A stretch of DNA of 64,000 nt from Pseudomonas sp. TH31 (GTDB lineage Bacteria > Pseudomonadota > Gammaproteobacteria > Pseudomonadales > Pseudomonadaceae): assembly GCF_016650815.1 (NCBI RefSeq), contig NZ_JAEKEZ010000016.1, positions 29,781 to 93,780 on the forward strand, written 5' to 3'. Of this stretch, positions 1 through 9,544 are shown piece by piece. Position 1 is the first letter of the stretch, and each line of letters opens with the position of its first letter. The position numbers and the translations under genes are program-made. Below the pieces are notes generated by a model. It searched no databases and was not told the DNA's origin. It saw only the letters and a list, made by a program, of their open reading frames with translations.

Positions 1-1
1 T

Positions 2-211
2 CGCTTTGCGACGTTGGGCTATGAGCAAAACCCGGCGCTGACCGTCAGCCTGAGCATTGGCCTGGCCGCCTTCAACCCGACGCACACCGACGCGACACTG
101 TGGCTCAACGACGCCGACGAGGCGCTTTATGAAGCCAAGACCACCGGGCGCAACCGCGTTATCTGCTGCAGTGACGGCAAGCCCCGTCGTGAGATGCTGG
201 ATTCGGTTTGA
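2..211 (+). CDS. Diguanylate cyclase, C-terminal end (partial at window edge)
   Basis: The last about 69 residues of a GGDEF domain enter from the left edge. The visible pieces are the SLSIGLAAF strand, the helix with DEALYEAKTTGRN, which is the classic YxAKxxGRN signature at the end of GGDEF domains, and a short tail. Such proteins make cyclic-di-GMP and control biofilm or motility. The GGDEF motif and any sensory domains lie outside the window, so activity and input signal cannot be judged. The gene stops just before a REP element. Confidence 0.85.
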   Translation, partial: RFATLGYEQNPALTVSLSIGLAAFNPTHTDATLWLNDADEALYEAKTTGRNRVICCSDGKPRREMLDSV

Positions 212-229
212 CTGATTCACAGCAAATCC

Positions 230-392
230 CTGTGGGAGCGGGCTTGCTCGCGAAAGCGGTGTGTCAGTCGACATCAATGCTGGATATCAGGGCCCCTTCG
301 CGAGCAAGCCCGCTCCCACATTTGACCGGGGCTGAACACAAAATCTGTGTAGCACTCAGTTCCTTGTGGGAGCGAGCCTGCTCGCGATAGCC
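230..392. repeat. REP-type repeats: inverted pair plus one single copy
   Basis: Two inverted copies of the Pseudomonas repeat GTGGGAGCGGGCTTGCTCGC (230-262 and 297-321) form a long hairpin, and a third copy lies at 366-392. They fill the gap between the GGDEF gene and the M20 peptidase and may act as a transcription terminator or gyrase/IHF site. Confidence 0.85.
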
Positions 393-498
393 GAACCTCG
401 GTCCAAAGCCGAACGCTCAGTGTCGCATCCGGTATAGAGCCTTGCGCTGCAGTCAGGTAGGGTGTTTTTCACCCCCGACACGAAACAAGGATTGATTC

Positions 499-1739
499 AT
501 GACGTTCAAACGCTCTCGCTCCCCACTGGCCACCAGCCTCGCCCTGACCCTCGCTCTGGGTGCTTTCGCCCCCGCAGCCTTCGCCGAACCCCACAAGCAA
601 GTCCTTGCCGACTCCGAGCAATACAAGGCTGATGCCCTGAAGCTGCTGGAGAAACTGGTCAACATCGACTCAGGCTCCGGCTATGAACCTGGCTTGACCC
701 AGGTCCGCGAGATTGCGGTCGAGGAGCTGAAAAAACTCGGCTTCAGCATCGAACTGGTGCCGAACACCCCGGATAAAAGCAGCCATGTGATCGCCACGCT
801 CAAAGGCACCGGCAAGGCAAAAATCCTGTTGATGGCGCACATGGACACTGTGTTCAAGGAAGGCTCGGCCGCCGAACGTCCGTTCCACATCAAGGACGGT
901 CGCGCCTACGGGCCGGGCGTGATGGATGACAAGGGCGGCATCGTTGCCGGAATCTATGCGCTCAAAGTCCTGAAAAACCTCGATTTCAAGGACTACGCCC
1001 AGATCACCTTTTTGCTCGATGCCAGCGAAGAAACCGGCTCTGAGGTCGCCACCGACCTGATCAAGAAAACCGCCAGGGCCCACGACGTGACCCTCAACCT
1101 CGAACCGGGTCGCGCGGCCGATGGCCTGGTGGTGTGGCGCAAAGGCAGCGCCACGGCGGTGGTCGAAGTGAAGGGCAAGGCCGCCCATGCCGGCGTCGCG
1201 CCGGAGCAGGGCCGTAATGCCGCGATGGAAGCGGCGCACCAGATTTTGCAACTGGGCAAACTGGGTGACGAAGATAAAAAACCACCATCAACTTCACCGT
1301 GATCAAGGCCGGCGACCGCACCAACGTGATCCCGGACCAAGCCACCGCCAAGGCCGACGTGCGCGCGGCGGTACCGGAGGAATTTGACCGGATCGAGAAG
1401 GACCTGGCACGGGTCTCCCAGAACAAATTGATCGCGGATACCGAAGTTACCACCACACTGCAGCGCGGCTTGCCGCCGATGCCGCAGACGAAAGAGTCGG
1501 ATCGCCTGATGGCCATGGCCCAGGGGATTTACGGGGAGATTGGCCGCAAGTTGACCGAAGAAGGCAGTGGCGGGGCGGCGGATGCCAGCCTCTCGGCCGG
1601 TGTCGGGACGCCGACGCTGGATGGGTTCGGGATTGTCGGCGGCGGTATTCATACACCAGAGGAATACGCAGAGGTCGAGAGCGTAACGCCGCGGATTTAT
1701 CTGTTGTCGCGGATGATTATGGAGTTGGCCAAGCAGTAA
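499..1739 (+). CDS. M20 family glutamate carboxypeptidase (carboxypeptidase G2-like), one-base frameshift
   Basis: This is a secreted zinc metallopeptidase of the carboxypeptidase G2 type, which removes C-terminal glutamate from folates and related N-acyl glutamates. A signal peptide spans residues 1-29 (ends AFA). Zinc and catalytic residues are visible: H114 and D116 in LLMAHMDTVF, D143 in MDDKGG, E177/E178 in DASEETGS, and the late histidine in GGGIHTPEE. The reading frame breaks at the A-run 1276-1281 (six A where seven restore the frame). With that base it is 413 aa, the family length. AAGGA lies before the ATG at 499. It stands alone between repeats. Confidence 0.85.
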
Positions 1740-1769
1740 GCCACTGCATTCCCCAAGTGGACGCAGGTC

Positions 1770-1941
1770 CCTGTGGCGAGGGGCAGCCCCTCGTCACAGA
1801 GGTTTACAGCTGTGGTTTAGCGGTGTTTCGGCCGGTATCTGCGAGCAGGCTCGCTCCCACATTTGTCCTGTGTTGATCACGAGATGTGTGTTCAACAACG
1901 ATCCACTGTGGGAGCGAGCCTGCTCGCGAAGGTGTCCTGTC
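1770..1941. repeat. Hairpin plus REP inverted pair
   Basis: A short GC-rich hairpin (1770-1800, GGGGCAGCCCC core) is followed by an inverted REP pair (about 1838-1864 and 1909-1940). The stretch lies between two convergent genes and has no coding potential. Confidence 0.75.
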
Positions 1942-1969
1942 AGCTCACAACGTCATACCCGCGGAACCA

Positions 1970-2839
1970 TCACTCCTTGACGCGCATAAACTCTTCCGCC
2001 CAGCGGATGTAATCCTCAGGCTGCGTATAGGTATGCGTCAGCTCGGTCGCGCTCAAATCCGAGGCCTGGGTAAAGATCTGCCGCTGTTCACGCAAGCTGT
2101 CGTATGTTGCCTTGATCGCCGCAAAGTACGCGCCATGGCCGTCGATGGTGACCCGCACGCCCAGTTCCGCCAGGCGTTTGTCGTCGCGCAGCGCCGGGTT
2201 ACCGTAGGTGACCAGCATCAGCGGCACGCTCAGGTGCTCGGCGATTTTTTCCAGTTGGTCGAAGTCCTGGACGCCGACCATGCAAATCCCGTCGGCCCCG
2301 GCGTTCTGGTATTGCCGGGTGCGGCTAATGATTTCCTGGATCGGCAGGATCCCCGCATTGGTGCGGGCGATGATCGCCATTTCCTTGTCGACCCGGGCTT
2401 CCAGCGCTGCGCGAATCTTGCCGACACCTTCAGCAACGCCGATCAAATCGGTGGATTTGCGGCCGAATTGGGCCGGCAACAGGGTGTCTTCGATGGTCAA
2501 GGCGGCGATGCCGGCGCGTTCGAGTTCGACGATGGTGCGCATCACGTTCAGGGCGTTGCCGTAGCCGTGGTCGGCGTCGGCGATGACCGGCAGTTGGGCC
2601 ACGCGGCCAATGCGGGTGGCCTGTTCAGCGAATTCGCTGAGGGTGATCAGGGCGAAATCCGGGGCGCCCAGTACCTGCAACGAGGCGACCGAACCACCGA
2701 GAATCCCGACTTCAAAACCCAGGTCTGCGGCGATACGCGCCGACATCGGGTCGAACACCGAGGCGGTGTGGTAACAGGTGTCAGAGGCCAGCAATTGGCG
2801 AAAGTTACGGCGCAAATCTTGATGAGAAAGCCTGGACAT
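1970..2839 (-). CDS. Oxaloacetate decarboxylase (isocitrate lyase/PEP mutase superfamily)
   Basis: This 289-aa protein closely resembles P. aeruginosa PA4872, an oxaloacetate decarboxylase of the isocitrate lyase/PEP mutase superfamily that converts oxaloacetate to pyruvate and CO2 with Mg2+. The N-terminal [15 protein letters not shown] block, GILGGS (residues 45-50), the metal-binding region ADADHGYG (87-94) and [12 protein letters not shown] (115-126) match that enzyme. The ATG at 2839 (MSRLSHQ) is preferred over an upstream in-frame start because conservation begins there. It is monocistronic and cytoplasmic. Confidence 0.88.
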   Translation of the reverse strand: MSRLSHQDLRRNFRQLLASDTCYHTASVFDPMSARIAADLGFEVGILGGSVASLQVLGAPDFALITLSEFAEQATRIGRVAQLPVIADADHGYGNALNVMRTIVELERAGIAALTIEDTLLPAQFGRKSTDLIGVAEGVGKIRAALEARVDKEMAIIARTNAGILPIQEIISRTRQYQNAGADGICMVGVQDFDQLEKIAEHLSVPLMLVTYGNPALRDDKRLAELGVRVTIDGHGAYFAAIKATYDSLREQRQIFTQASDLSATELTHTYTQPEDYIRWAEEFMRVKE

Positions 2840-3177
2840 ATAAGTTCCACCACTGCATTGGAATGGAAGGGCTTGAGCAAAAGTGTCAACGCCGAAGGAA
2901 CAAAAGGCTATCACGCGGGCGGGGTCAGGAGGATGACGAATTTGTCGGGGAAGGACGCCGGGTCAAAAGATTGCAGTCTTCGCTATTCGGACGCCGTTCA
3001 CCTTGTAGCAGCTGCCGAAGGCTGCGTTCGAGTGTGCAGCGCTCGCAATCCGGTGTGCACCAATGATCGGGAAAACACGATGTAGGGTTGTCATGAAGTC
3101 TTGGATGGCGGTTTTGGCAGCTACTTCGTCCGAACGCAGGCTTCGCCAACTGCTACAGAGGAGGTCGGTTTCAACCC
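2840..3177. repeat. Intergenic stretch with a GTAGCAGCTGCCGAAGGCTG repeat pair
   Basis: This gap holds one copy of the second repeat family (about 2997-3030) and an inverted copy (about 3125-3160, CGAACGCAGGCTTCGCCAAC). The rest shows no convincing gene on either strand. Confidence 0.65.
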
Positions 3178-4211
3178 TCAAGCGGCCACCGCCTGCTGCG
3201 CCTGATTCAACAACGGCACCGCCCGCACCGAATTCCCCGGTTGCAACTGCAAACGCTTGGCGGTCAGGCGGTCGACGATCAGGCTGTTGCCCACCAGCCG
3301 CGCCTTGGCGGTGGTGATGCGGCAGTTTTCCATGCGTTGGTTGTGGATCAGCCACGCCGGGGCCTGTTCGTCCGGGGTGCCAATGCCCAGCACCAGCGGC
3401 TGGCTGTCGCGCACGGTGCGGATTTTCGACACTTGGGCTTCAATCACCGGCCCGCCGTCAAAGATGTCGATGTAGTCCTTGTGGGCAAAACCCTCGGCAT
3501 TGAGGATCTTCAGCGCCGTTTGCGTGTTCGGGTGCGCCTTGCCGATGACTGCCTGAGCCTGTTCGGTGAGCAGGCAGGTGTACAGCGGTTGGCGTGGCAT
3601 CAGTTCGGCGATGAACGACTTGTTGCCCAGCCCCGACAGATGATCGGCGTGGCTGAAATCCATCTTGAAAAAGTGCCGGCCCAGACTGTCCCAGAACGGT
3701 GAACAGCCCTGTTCATCGGCACTGCCGCGCAGTTCGGCGATGAGCTTGTCGCCAAACAGTTGCGGGAACTCGGCGACGAACAGCAGCCGTCCCAGCGACA
3801 GCAACCGCCCGTTGTTGCCGTAGCGCTGATCGGGGCGCAGGAACAGCGAGCAGAGTTGCGATTGGCCGGTCATTTCGTTGTTCAGGAACAAGGTCGGAAT
3901 CTGTCGCTGGATGCCCAGGTCCGGCGCCGAACTGACTGTCAGCCCGACCCGGTAGTTGTACCAGGGCTCGCGCATGCCGACAGCCCCCGTCACGGCACTG
4001 ACCCCGACCACGCGCTGATCGTCGTCCTCCAGCACAAACAGGTAATCGGCGTCGGCACGTTCGACCTGTTCGGCGAAGGTCCGTTGGGACCAGCGCACAC
4101 GGTGGGCCAGGCGATCTTCGTTCGCCGGCAGGGTGGTGAACCCGGGCCGGCCTGTTGCACCAGCGTCAGCAAGGCGGGCAGGTCGGTGATGTGAACCGGA
4201 CGGACAATCAT
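3178..4211 (-). CDS. Arginine/ornithine N-succinyltransferase beta subunit paralogue (AstA/AruG-like), one-base frameshift
   Basis: It is homologous to AruG/AstA, which transfers succinyl from succinyl-CoA to the alpha-amino group of arginine or ornithine in the AST pathway. The start MIVRPVHITDLPALL, then LPANEDRLAHRV, REPWYNYRVGLTVS, GRHFFKMDF, FIAELMPRQPLYT and DYIDIFDGGP are all AstA hallmarks. The frame breaks at 4141-4146 (CCCGGG); one extra base joins the N-terminus to the remainder and gives 344 aa. AAGGAG precedes the ATG at 4211. It is the last gene of a seven-gene minus operon. The usual partners aruC, D, B and E are not adjacent, so this is probably a specialised second copy acting on a related amine. 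Confidence 0.83.
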
Positions 4212-4272
4212 GATGCAGCTCCTTTGGCGCGCGTGCTCGGGCGCTGTCGTTGGGCACGGGGCCAGGTGATCC

Positions 4273-5288
4273 TCACAGGGCGATCAGCCGGATCGGGCTG
4301 CCGTCGGTGACGTTCAGGGCGGCGCACAGGTCGGCGCTCAAGCCCACCGGCTGTCCGGCGGTGTAGTCCAGTTCGGTGATGAGGGCCCGGTAATCCTTGA
4401 GCGACTCGTTGCTCACCAGGTAACTGCCCCGGGCGTCGATGGTCTCGACGGGCTGCGCGGTGCCGGTGTGGCTGTGGGCAATAGAGCGAATGTTCGCGGT
4501 ACGCGCATAAAGCGTCGGGCCACCGTCGAACAGGTCGATGTAGCTGTTGGTTTCAAAGCCTTCGCGCTCCAGGATGTCGAACGCTTCCTGGCCGTCGGGG
4601 TGAATCCGGCCAATGCACGCTTGCGCTGCTTCAGGCAGCATCGGCACGTAGATCGGGTATTGCGGCATCAGTTCGGCGAGGAAGGTCCGGCTCTCCAGGC
4701 CACAGAGCCGCTCGGCCTCGACGTAAGGCAGGTCAAAAAAGTGTTTGCCCAGGGCATCCCAGAACGGCGACTGGCCCTGATCGTCGCTGTACCCGACGAT
4801 TTCGGTGATCACCGCTTCGGAAAAACGCGCTGGGTGAGCCGCGATAAACTGCAGCCGGGCCCGTGACAGCAGCTCGGAAAAGGGCGTGCGCACCAGTGCG
4901 GCGTCAATGTGAAAGCCGCGCAGCAAGGTGTGGCCGCTGAGGTCGTGGCACAACGACAGCGCCGGCACGCCGTGCTCGATGTTCAGCTCCCGGAGGTGCT
5001 GGTGAAGTGGCGGTTGCGCAGGCTGTAGAACGGCTCGCTGAAACCGGCGGTGGCGAGGATTTCCGAGCAGCCGGTCAGACGCTGGCTGGCCAGGTCTTCG
5101 AGGACGAAAAAGTAGTTCTCCGGGCCGTTGCCTTGCACGTCTTTGTCGAACGAGGCGCAGGAGTCGAGAATTTTCTCGCGCAGGCGTTCGCTGTCGTCCG
5201 GCAGGGACGTGACGCCCACCAGGCTGTCGCGGGCCAGTTGTTGCAACTGGGGCAGGTCGGTTAACTCGACCGGGCGTAAGACCAGCAT
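4273..5288 (-). CDS. Arginine/ornithine N-succinyltransferase alpha subunit paralogue (AruF-like), one-base frameshift
   Basis: It is homologous to AruF, the partner subunit of the gene downstream. The N-terminus (MLVLRPVELTDLPQL, VGVTSLPDD, FSEPFYSLRN) and the remainder (ALSLCHDLSGHTLL, ITEIVGYSDDQGQSPFW, TFLAELMPQYPIYVP, YIDLFDGGPTLYART) lie in different frames that join at 4989-4994, where one base is missing from CCCGGG. The restored length is 338 aa, as in AruF. AGGAG precedes the ATG at 5288. The 61-nt spacing to the beta subunit suggests co-expression as a heteromeric acyltransferase. Confidence 0.83.
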
Positions 5289-5408
5289 GGATGTACTCCT
5301 GTATCAAAGGGTTCGGCGGTTTGCCGTCGAACCTGACTATCACTGTCGGTGTCCACGCGTTAAAGCAGCGGTCGCCTGATTTGTTGTCAGACGCCGCCCT
5401 TTTTATTG

Positions 5409-6758
5409 TCAGACGTTGCTCGGGTCCGGCAGCGACGTGCTGGTCCCCAGCTTGTTCAGGAAGAACAAATAGACCACACCCAGGGCGATCCAGATCAAAC
5501 CGAGTTTTTGTGCATCGACGCCCATGTTGTACATGATGGCTGCGACGATGATGAAGCCGACCACCGGGCAGAGCAGGTGACGGATCACCTGGCCGGACTT
5601 CTGCCGGCGCCAGTAGTAATTGATCACGGTCAGGTGCAGCAGCATGAAGCCGCTCAACGCACCGAAGTTCACCAGGGAGGTGAGGGTGTCCACCGCGTTG
5701 ATGAACAGGTAGCAGATCACCAGCGACAACACGGCCACCAGGTAAATGCTGATGTAGGGCGTGTTGTATTTTGGATGGACCTTGGCCAGCACTTTCGGCA
5801 GTTTGCCGTCCCGCGCCATGCCAAATAGCAGCCGCGACACCGCTGCTTGCGAGGTAATGGCCACCGCCACGCCCCAGGCCAATGCCGTGGCCACGCCGGT
5901 GAGGGTCGCCAGCCAGCTGCCCGCGGCAATTTCAGCGATTTCATAAAACGCGGTGTCGGCGGACTTGAAGCCCATGCCGGCAGCCAGGTCGGTGGCGATC
6001 CAGGTCTGCACCACGAAGATCACGCCCATCACCACCAGGGTAATCAGTGCAGCCTTGCCAACACTGCGGCCCGGGTCCTCTTTGATCTCTTCGGCGAGGG
6101 TGGAAATCGCATCGAAGCCAAGGAACGACAGCACTGCAATCGACACCGCTTGCATCAGCAGGGCGAAGTTGAATGTTTCGGGGTTGTACAGCGGCGCCAG
6201 CGTCAGCTCACCGTGACCGCCGCCGTTGTGCAGGGCATTCCAGGCGTAGAACAGGAAGATCCCCAGCACCACCAGTTGCGCGAGCAGAAAGACGATGTTC
6301 ATCCGTGCGGTGAAGGTGATGCCCCGCAGGTTCACAAACGTCGCGCTGACCAGGAACGCCAGGATGAAACCGACTTTCGGAATGTCCGGGTACAAGTGAT
6401 TCAGCGCCATCGCCGCGTAGACGTACAGCAGTGGCGGGATCAGCAGGTAATCAAGCAGCATCAACCAGCCGGCAATAAAGCCGACATGTTGATTCAAGCC
6501 CCGTTGTGCGTAGGAATACACCGAGCCGGCAATCGGAAAAGCCCGGGCCATGCTGCCGTAGCTCAGGGCGGTGAACAGCATCGCCACCATGCCGATAATG
6601 TAGGCCAACGGTACCATCCCCGGCGCCTCGGCATTGACGTAGCCATACACACCGAACGGGGCGATGGGGATCATGAAGATCATCCCGTACACCACCAGAT
6701 CCGTCAGCGTCAGGCTACGTTTCAACTCCTGCTTGTAGCCGAATTCTTCTATTTCCAT
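5409..6758 (-). CDS. APC superfamily amino acid/polyamine permease (PuuP-like)
   Basis: This is an intact 449-aa inner-membrane transporter with about 12 hydrophobic segments. The N-terminal LTLTDLVVYGMIFMIPIAPF and SFLGFDAISTLAEEIKEDPGR match the APC family, closest in feel to the putrescine importer PuuP and related amine permeases. Its place inside an operon with a gamma-glutamyl ligase-like enzyme, an amide hydrolase and an amine succinyltransferase makes it the likely importer of that pathway's substrate. The exact substrate cannot be read from sequence. Confidence 0.85.
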   Translation of the reverse strand: MEIEEFGYKQELKRSLTLTDLVVYGMIFMIPIAPFGVYGYVNAEAPGMVPLAYIIGMVAMLFTALSYGSMARAFPIAGSVYSYAQRGLNQHVGFIAGWLMLLDYLLIPPLLYVYAAMALNHLYPDIPKVGFILAFLVSATFVNLRGITFTARMNIVFLLAQLVVLGIFLFYAWNALHNGGGHGELTLAPLYNPETFNFALLMQAVSIAVLSFLGFDAISTLAEEIKEDPGRSVGKAALITLVVMGVIFVVQTWIATDLAAGMGFKSADTAFYEIAEIAAGSWLATLTGVATALAWGVAVAITSQAAVSRLLFGMARDGKLPKVLAKVHPKYNTPYISIYLVAVLSLVICYLFINAVDTLTSLVNFGALSGFMLLHLTVINYYWRRQKSGQVIRHLLCPVVGFIIVAAIMYNMGVDAQKLGLIWIALGVVYLFFLNKLGTSTSLPDPSNV

Positions 6759-6835
6759 GAAGCGTCTCTCCTGGTCATTCCATTGGGCAGCTTTTAGTTT
6801 TTATTGCGCTACAGCGCACAACGTTTACTTTTTTC

Positions 6836-7588
6836 CTACAGCAAGGGGGCGAGGTATCCGCTCCAGCGTTCAATGGCCTCGGGCGTGCGCAGCAGATCGT
6901 TGCGCACCTCGATCAATACCGATTCCAGCCCACGGGCATCACCGTGCACCGGCACGGTCATGTCCCCCTGCGGGTCAATCTTGTACGGCTGATTGCCGGC
7001 CACTTTCTTCGAATGCCGGCTCAACCCGTCGATCACCCGTTGGGCGTAATCCCGGGCCTCGCCAAACAACACGCCGGCTTCCAGCAACCGGGGCTGACCG
7101 TAATAAATCGGGGTGAAACTGTGAATCCCCACCACACGCACCGTGCGTCCCTGTGCCACGCGCTCGTCGATCAGGCTTTGCAAACGCGTGTGAAACGGCT
7201 TGAACAACGTTTCCCGGCGGTATTCCCGGGTGGCTTCACTCAGTTGCTGGTTGCCCGGCACCGGATAAATCTCGCTCTGAGCCGGAATGCTGTCCGGGGC
7301 ATGGCGTGGTCGATTCAGGTCAATCAACAGCCGTGAGTAGTTGGCGGCCAGCAGCGTCACGCCGAGGGTTTCGGACAAGTGCGTGGCAAGCGCCAGAGCG
7401 CCGATGTCCCAGGCGATGTGCTCACGGGCGGCTTCAAAGCTCAACCCCAGGTCATTCAACGCCGGCGGGATAAAACGGCTGGCGTGTTCGCACACCAGAA
7501 TCAGCGGGTGCTCGGAGGCTTCCCGGATCAGGGTGTACGGGGGCTCGGTGTAGAGCCCGGGTTCAGCGGAGTCAGTACAGACGGGCAT
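6836..7588 (-). CDS. N-formylglutamate amidohydrolase family protein
   Basis: This 250-aa protein has the family features LILVCEHASRFIPP, HIAWDIGA, the SRLLIDLNRP block, VGIHSFTPI and a C-terminal ESVLIEVRNDLL. The family (HutG-like) hydrolyses N-formyl-glutamate or related N-acyl amino acids in a metal-dependent way. The ATG at 7588 overlaps the end of the upstream ligase gene, and a GTG at 7597 is an alternative start. In this operon it may cleave an N-acyl or gamma-glutamyl intermediate rather than a histidine-derived product, because no other hut genes are present. Confidence 0.8.
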   Translation of the reverse strand: MPVCTDSAEPGLYTEPPYTLIREASEHPLILVCEHASRFIPPALNDLGLSFEAAREHIAWDIGALALATHLSETLGVTLLAANYSRLLIDLNRPRHAPDSIPAQSEIYPVPGNQQLSEATREYRRETLFKPFHTRLQSLIDERVAQGRTVRVVGIHSFTPIYYGQPRLLEAGVLFGEARDYAQRVIDGLSRHSKKVAGNQPYKIDPQGDMTVPVHGDARGLESVLIEVRNDLLRTPEAIERWSGYLAPLL

Positions 7589-8901
7589 AGTGCTCACAAA
7601 GGTCGGCGGGCGAGAGCTGTTCCGTCAGCGTCAGTTCCTCGGTTTTCAGGGCGAAATAAGAGTCGAGCAGTGCCTTGGGCAACGCTTCGGTCAGCGCCTC
7701 GCTGTTGCGCAGGCAGTCCAGGGCCTGGGGCAGTGAAGCGGGTAGGGCAACAATGCCCCGGGCCTGGCGTTGTTCTTCATTCAGGGCATCGGGGATTTCA
7801 TCGGTGATTGCGTTCAGCGCCAGGCGTTGTTCGATGCCCAGGCGTCCGGCGATCAGCAGTGTGGCCATGGCCAGGTGCGGCGATGCGGTGGCGTCCATGG
7901 CACGAAATTCGAGGTTGTACTGCGCCGCCACGGATTTGCTGCCCAGGCTCACCGTCGGGCAGATCCGCAGCGCCGCTTCGCGATTGCGCTGGCCGAGGCA
8001 GGCATAGGAAGCGCTCCAGTGATGGGGCAGCAAGCGCTTGTAGGACACGGGCGTCGGCGCGGTGATGGCGCAGAGTGCCGGCAAGTAATGCAGGATCCCG
8101 GCGGCCCAGTGCTGGCCGAGGGTCGACAGGCCGTTGCTGGTGCCGGCGTCGTACAGCAGCGGTTGCCCGGCCAAGTCTTGCAGGCTGATGTGCAAATGCA
8201 CGCCGTTGCACATCGCCTGTTCGGTGGTCTTGGGCGCGAAGCTCAGGTCCATGCCCATTTGCCGGGCGATTTCCGGGTGATTTCGCGCACGTTCACCGCA
8301 CGGTCGGCTGCGGCGACACCGAGTGCCGGGCGGCAGGTAATTTCGTATTGATGCTTGCCGTACTCCGGCAGGAACATCTCCGGCTCGACGCCACCCGCGC
8401 GCAAAGCGCTGAGCAACCAGCCGCCGAATTCGGCGCCCTGGCGCTGGGCTTCAAGGGAGAACGCCCGACAATCGGCATCGCCGCTGCCCAGGTTGAACTC
8501 GTGTTCGAACGCGGCGTTGACCTGCACACCCAACTCGGCCCGATAACGTTCCACCTCGTTGCGCAGCAGGGTGCGCGGGCACGTGGCCCAAGGCCGGCCA
8601 TCGGTTTCGCAGAGGTCGCCGTGGATGAAGTCCAGGGCCGGGGCATTAGCGTCCGGGCCATTGTTGACCGTCACCCGGCTGCTCATGTCCGGAATCAACC
8701 GCAAGTCACCGTAAGCCCCCACGGACTGCTCGAGGCGATGACGTCTTGCGGGGTCAGCGCGCTGTTGGCGGGTACCCAACCGATACCGGCGGCTTTGTAG
8801 TGGTCCAGCTCATCGGTGGGAAAGGAGCGACCGCGGGTGACGCCGATCAGGTCGGTGGTGACAATCGTGGTCATCGGGACGGGCAGCAGGCGCGCGTTCA
8901 T
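7572..8901 (-). CDS. Glutamine synthetase family protein (gamma-glutamyl amine ligase-like), two frameshifts
   Basis: The protein is split over three frames. The N-terminus (MNARLLPVPMTTIVTTDLIG, FPTDELDHYKAAGIGWVPAN) joins LEQSVGAYGDLRLIPD at 8734-8735 (one G missing). The centre (EHEFNLG, PEYGKHQYEI) joins the C-terminal part (MGMDLSFAPK, NGVHLHISL, YNLEFRAMDATASPHL) at the T-run 8270-8272 (one T missing). Restored length is 443 aa, typical of GlnA4/PuuA-type ligases, which condense glutamate with an amine using ATP. Its ATG overlaps the stop of the cysteine hydrolase gene (ATGA), showing translational coupling. Confidence 0.83.
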
Positions 8902-9542
8902 GGCTGCATCTCCTGCAGGCGGCCGAGCACGGTTTGCGTGTCGGTGATCCAGCAATAACCCTTGATTGCATTGATGCAGGCCTGATGCCGGTCCGGGGTG
9001 TAGGTGGCGCAGGCATCTTCCACCAGCGTCACCAGGTAGCCACGGTCGGCGGCGTCCCGCACCGCCATGTCGACGCACTGGTCGGTGACGATGCCGGCGA
9101 TCACCAGATGCCGCGTCTCGAGGTTGCGCAGCACGTAGTCGATGTTGGTGGAATTGAAGACCCCCGAGGAGGTCTTCGGCAGCACGACTTCGTTTTCTAC
9201 CGGGGTCAGGTCGTCGATGATGCGCGCCTGCGGGCATCCTTTGGGCAGGTGCATGTCCGAGAGTTTGTGGTCCAGGGAACGGTCGCGGCCATCGGCGGTG
9301 AGGCTTTCGATCAGGGTGTGCAGGACGTTCTGCCGGGCGCTGCGAAAAGCACTGAGCAAGCGCCGTTGATTGGGCACTACCTGCATGTGGGTGCGGGTCA
9401 GGAAATATTCGGCGTCGGGGTCGTTGAGGTGCGGGTCGAACTGCGGTTCGAGCCAGGCCCGTTGCATGTCGACCAGCAACAGCGCGGTGTGGTCGGTGAC
9501 AAAAGGCAGGTCGCGCGGCGAGCGGTGGGGGAGCGTAAACAT
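8898..9542 (-). CDS. Isochorismatase-like cysteine hydrolase
   Basis: This is an intact 214-aa member of the cysteine hydrolase superfamily that includes N-carbamoylsarcosine amidase, nicotinamidase and ureidoacrylate amidohydrolase. The active-site set is visible: Asp in ALLLVDMQRAWL near residue 26, Lys in VVLPKTSSGVF, and Cys in VIAGIVTDQCVDMAVRDA followed by DRGYLVTLVEDACA. It probably hydrolyses an amide or carbamoyl bond. It starts 2 nt after the RpiR gene and overlaps the next gene by 4 nt, so it is firmly inside the operon. Confidence 0.85.
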   Translation of the reverse strand: MFTLPHRSPRDLPFVTDHTALLLVDMQRAWLEPQFDPHLNDPDAEYFLTRTHMQVVPNQRRLLSAFRSARQNVLHTLIESLTADGRDRSLDHKLSDMHLPKGCPQARIIDDLTPVENEVVLPKTSSGVFNSTNIDYVLRNLETRHLVIAGIVTDQCVDMAVRDAADRGYLVTLVEDACATYTPDRHQACINAIKGYCWITDTQTVLGRLQEMQP

Positions 9543-9544
9543 CC

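Noticed and set aside
208..390. Small open frames running through REP elements
   Set aside because: They consist mainly of translated repeat sequence (GLLAKA, SRASPLPH and the like) seen at every REP copy, so they are not genes.
1886..3085. Long plus-strand open frame of about 399 codons
   Set aside because: It is the antisense shadow of the oxaloacetate decarboxylase gene and matches no family; GC-rich DNA keeps such frames open.
5847..6797. Plus-strand open frame opposite the APC permease
   Set aside because: Its composition (rich in His, Gln and Arg) is that of a reversed membrane-protein gene; the minus-strand permease is clearly the real one.
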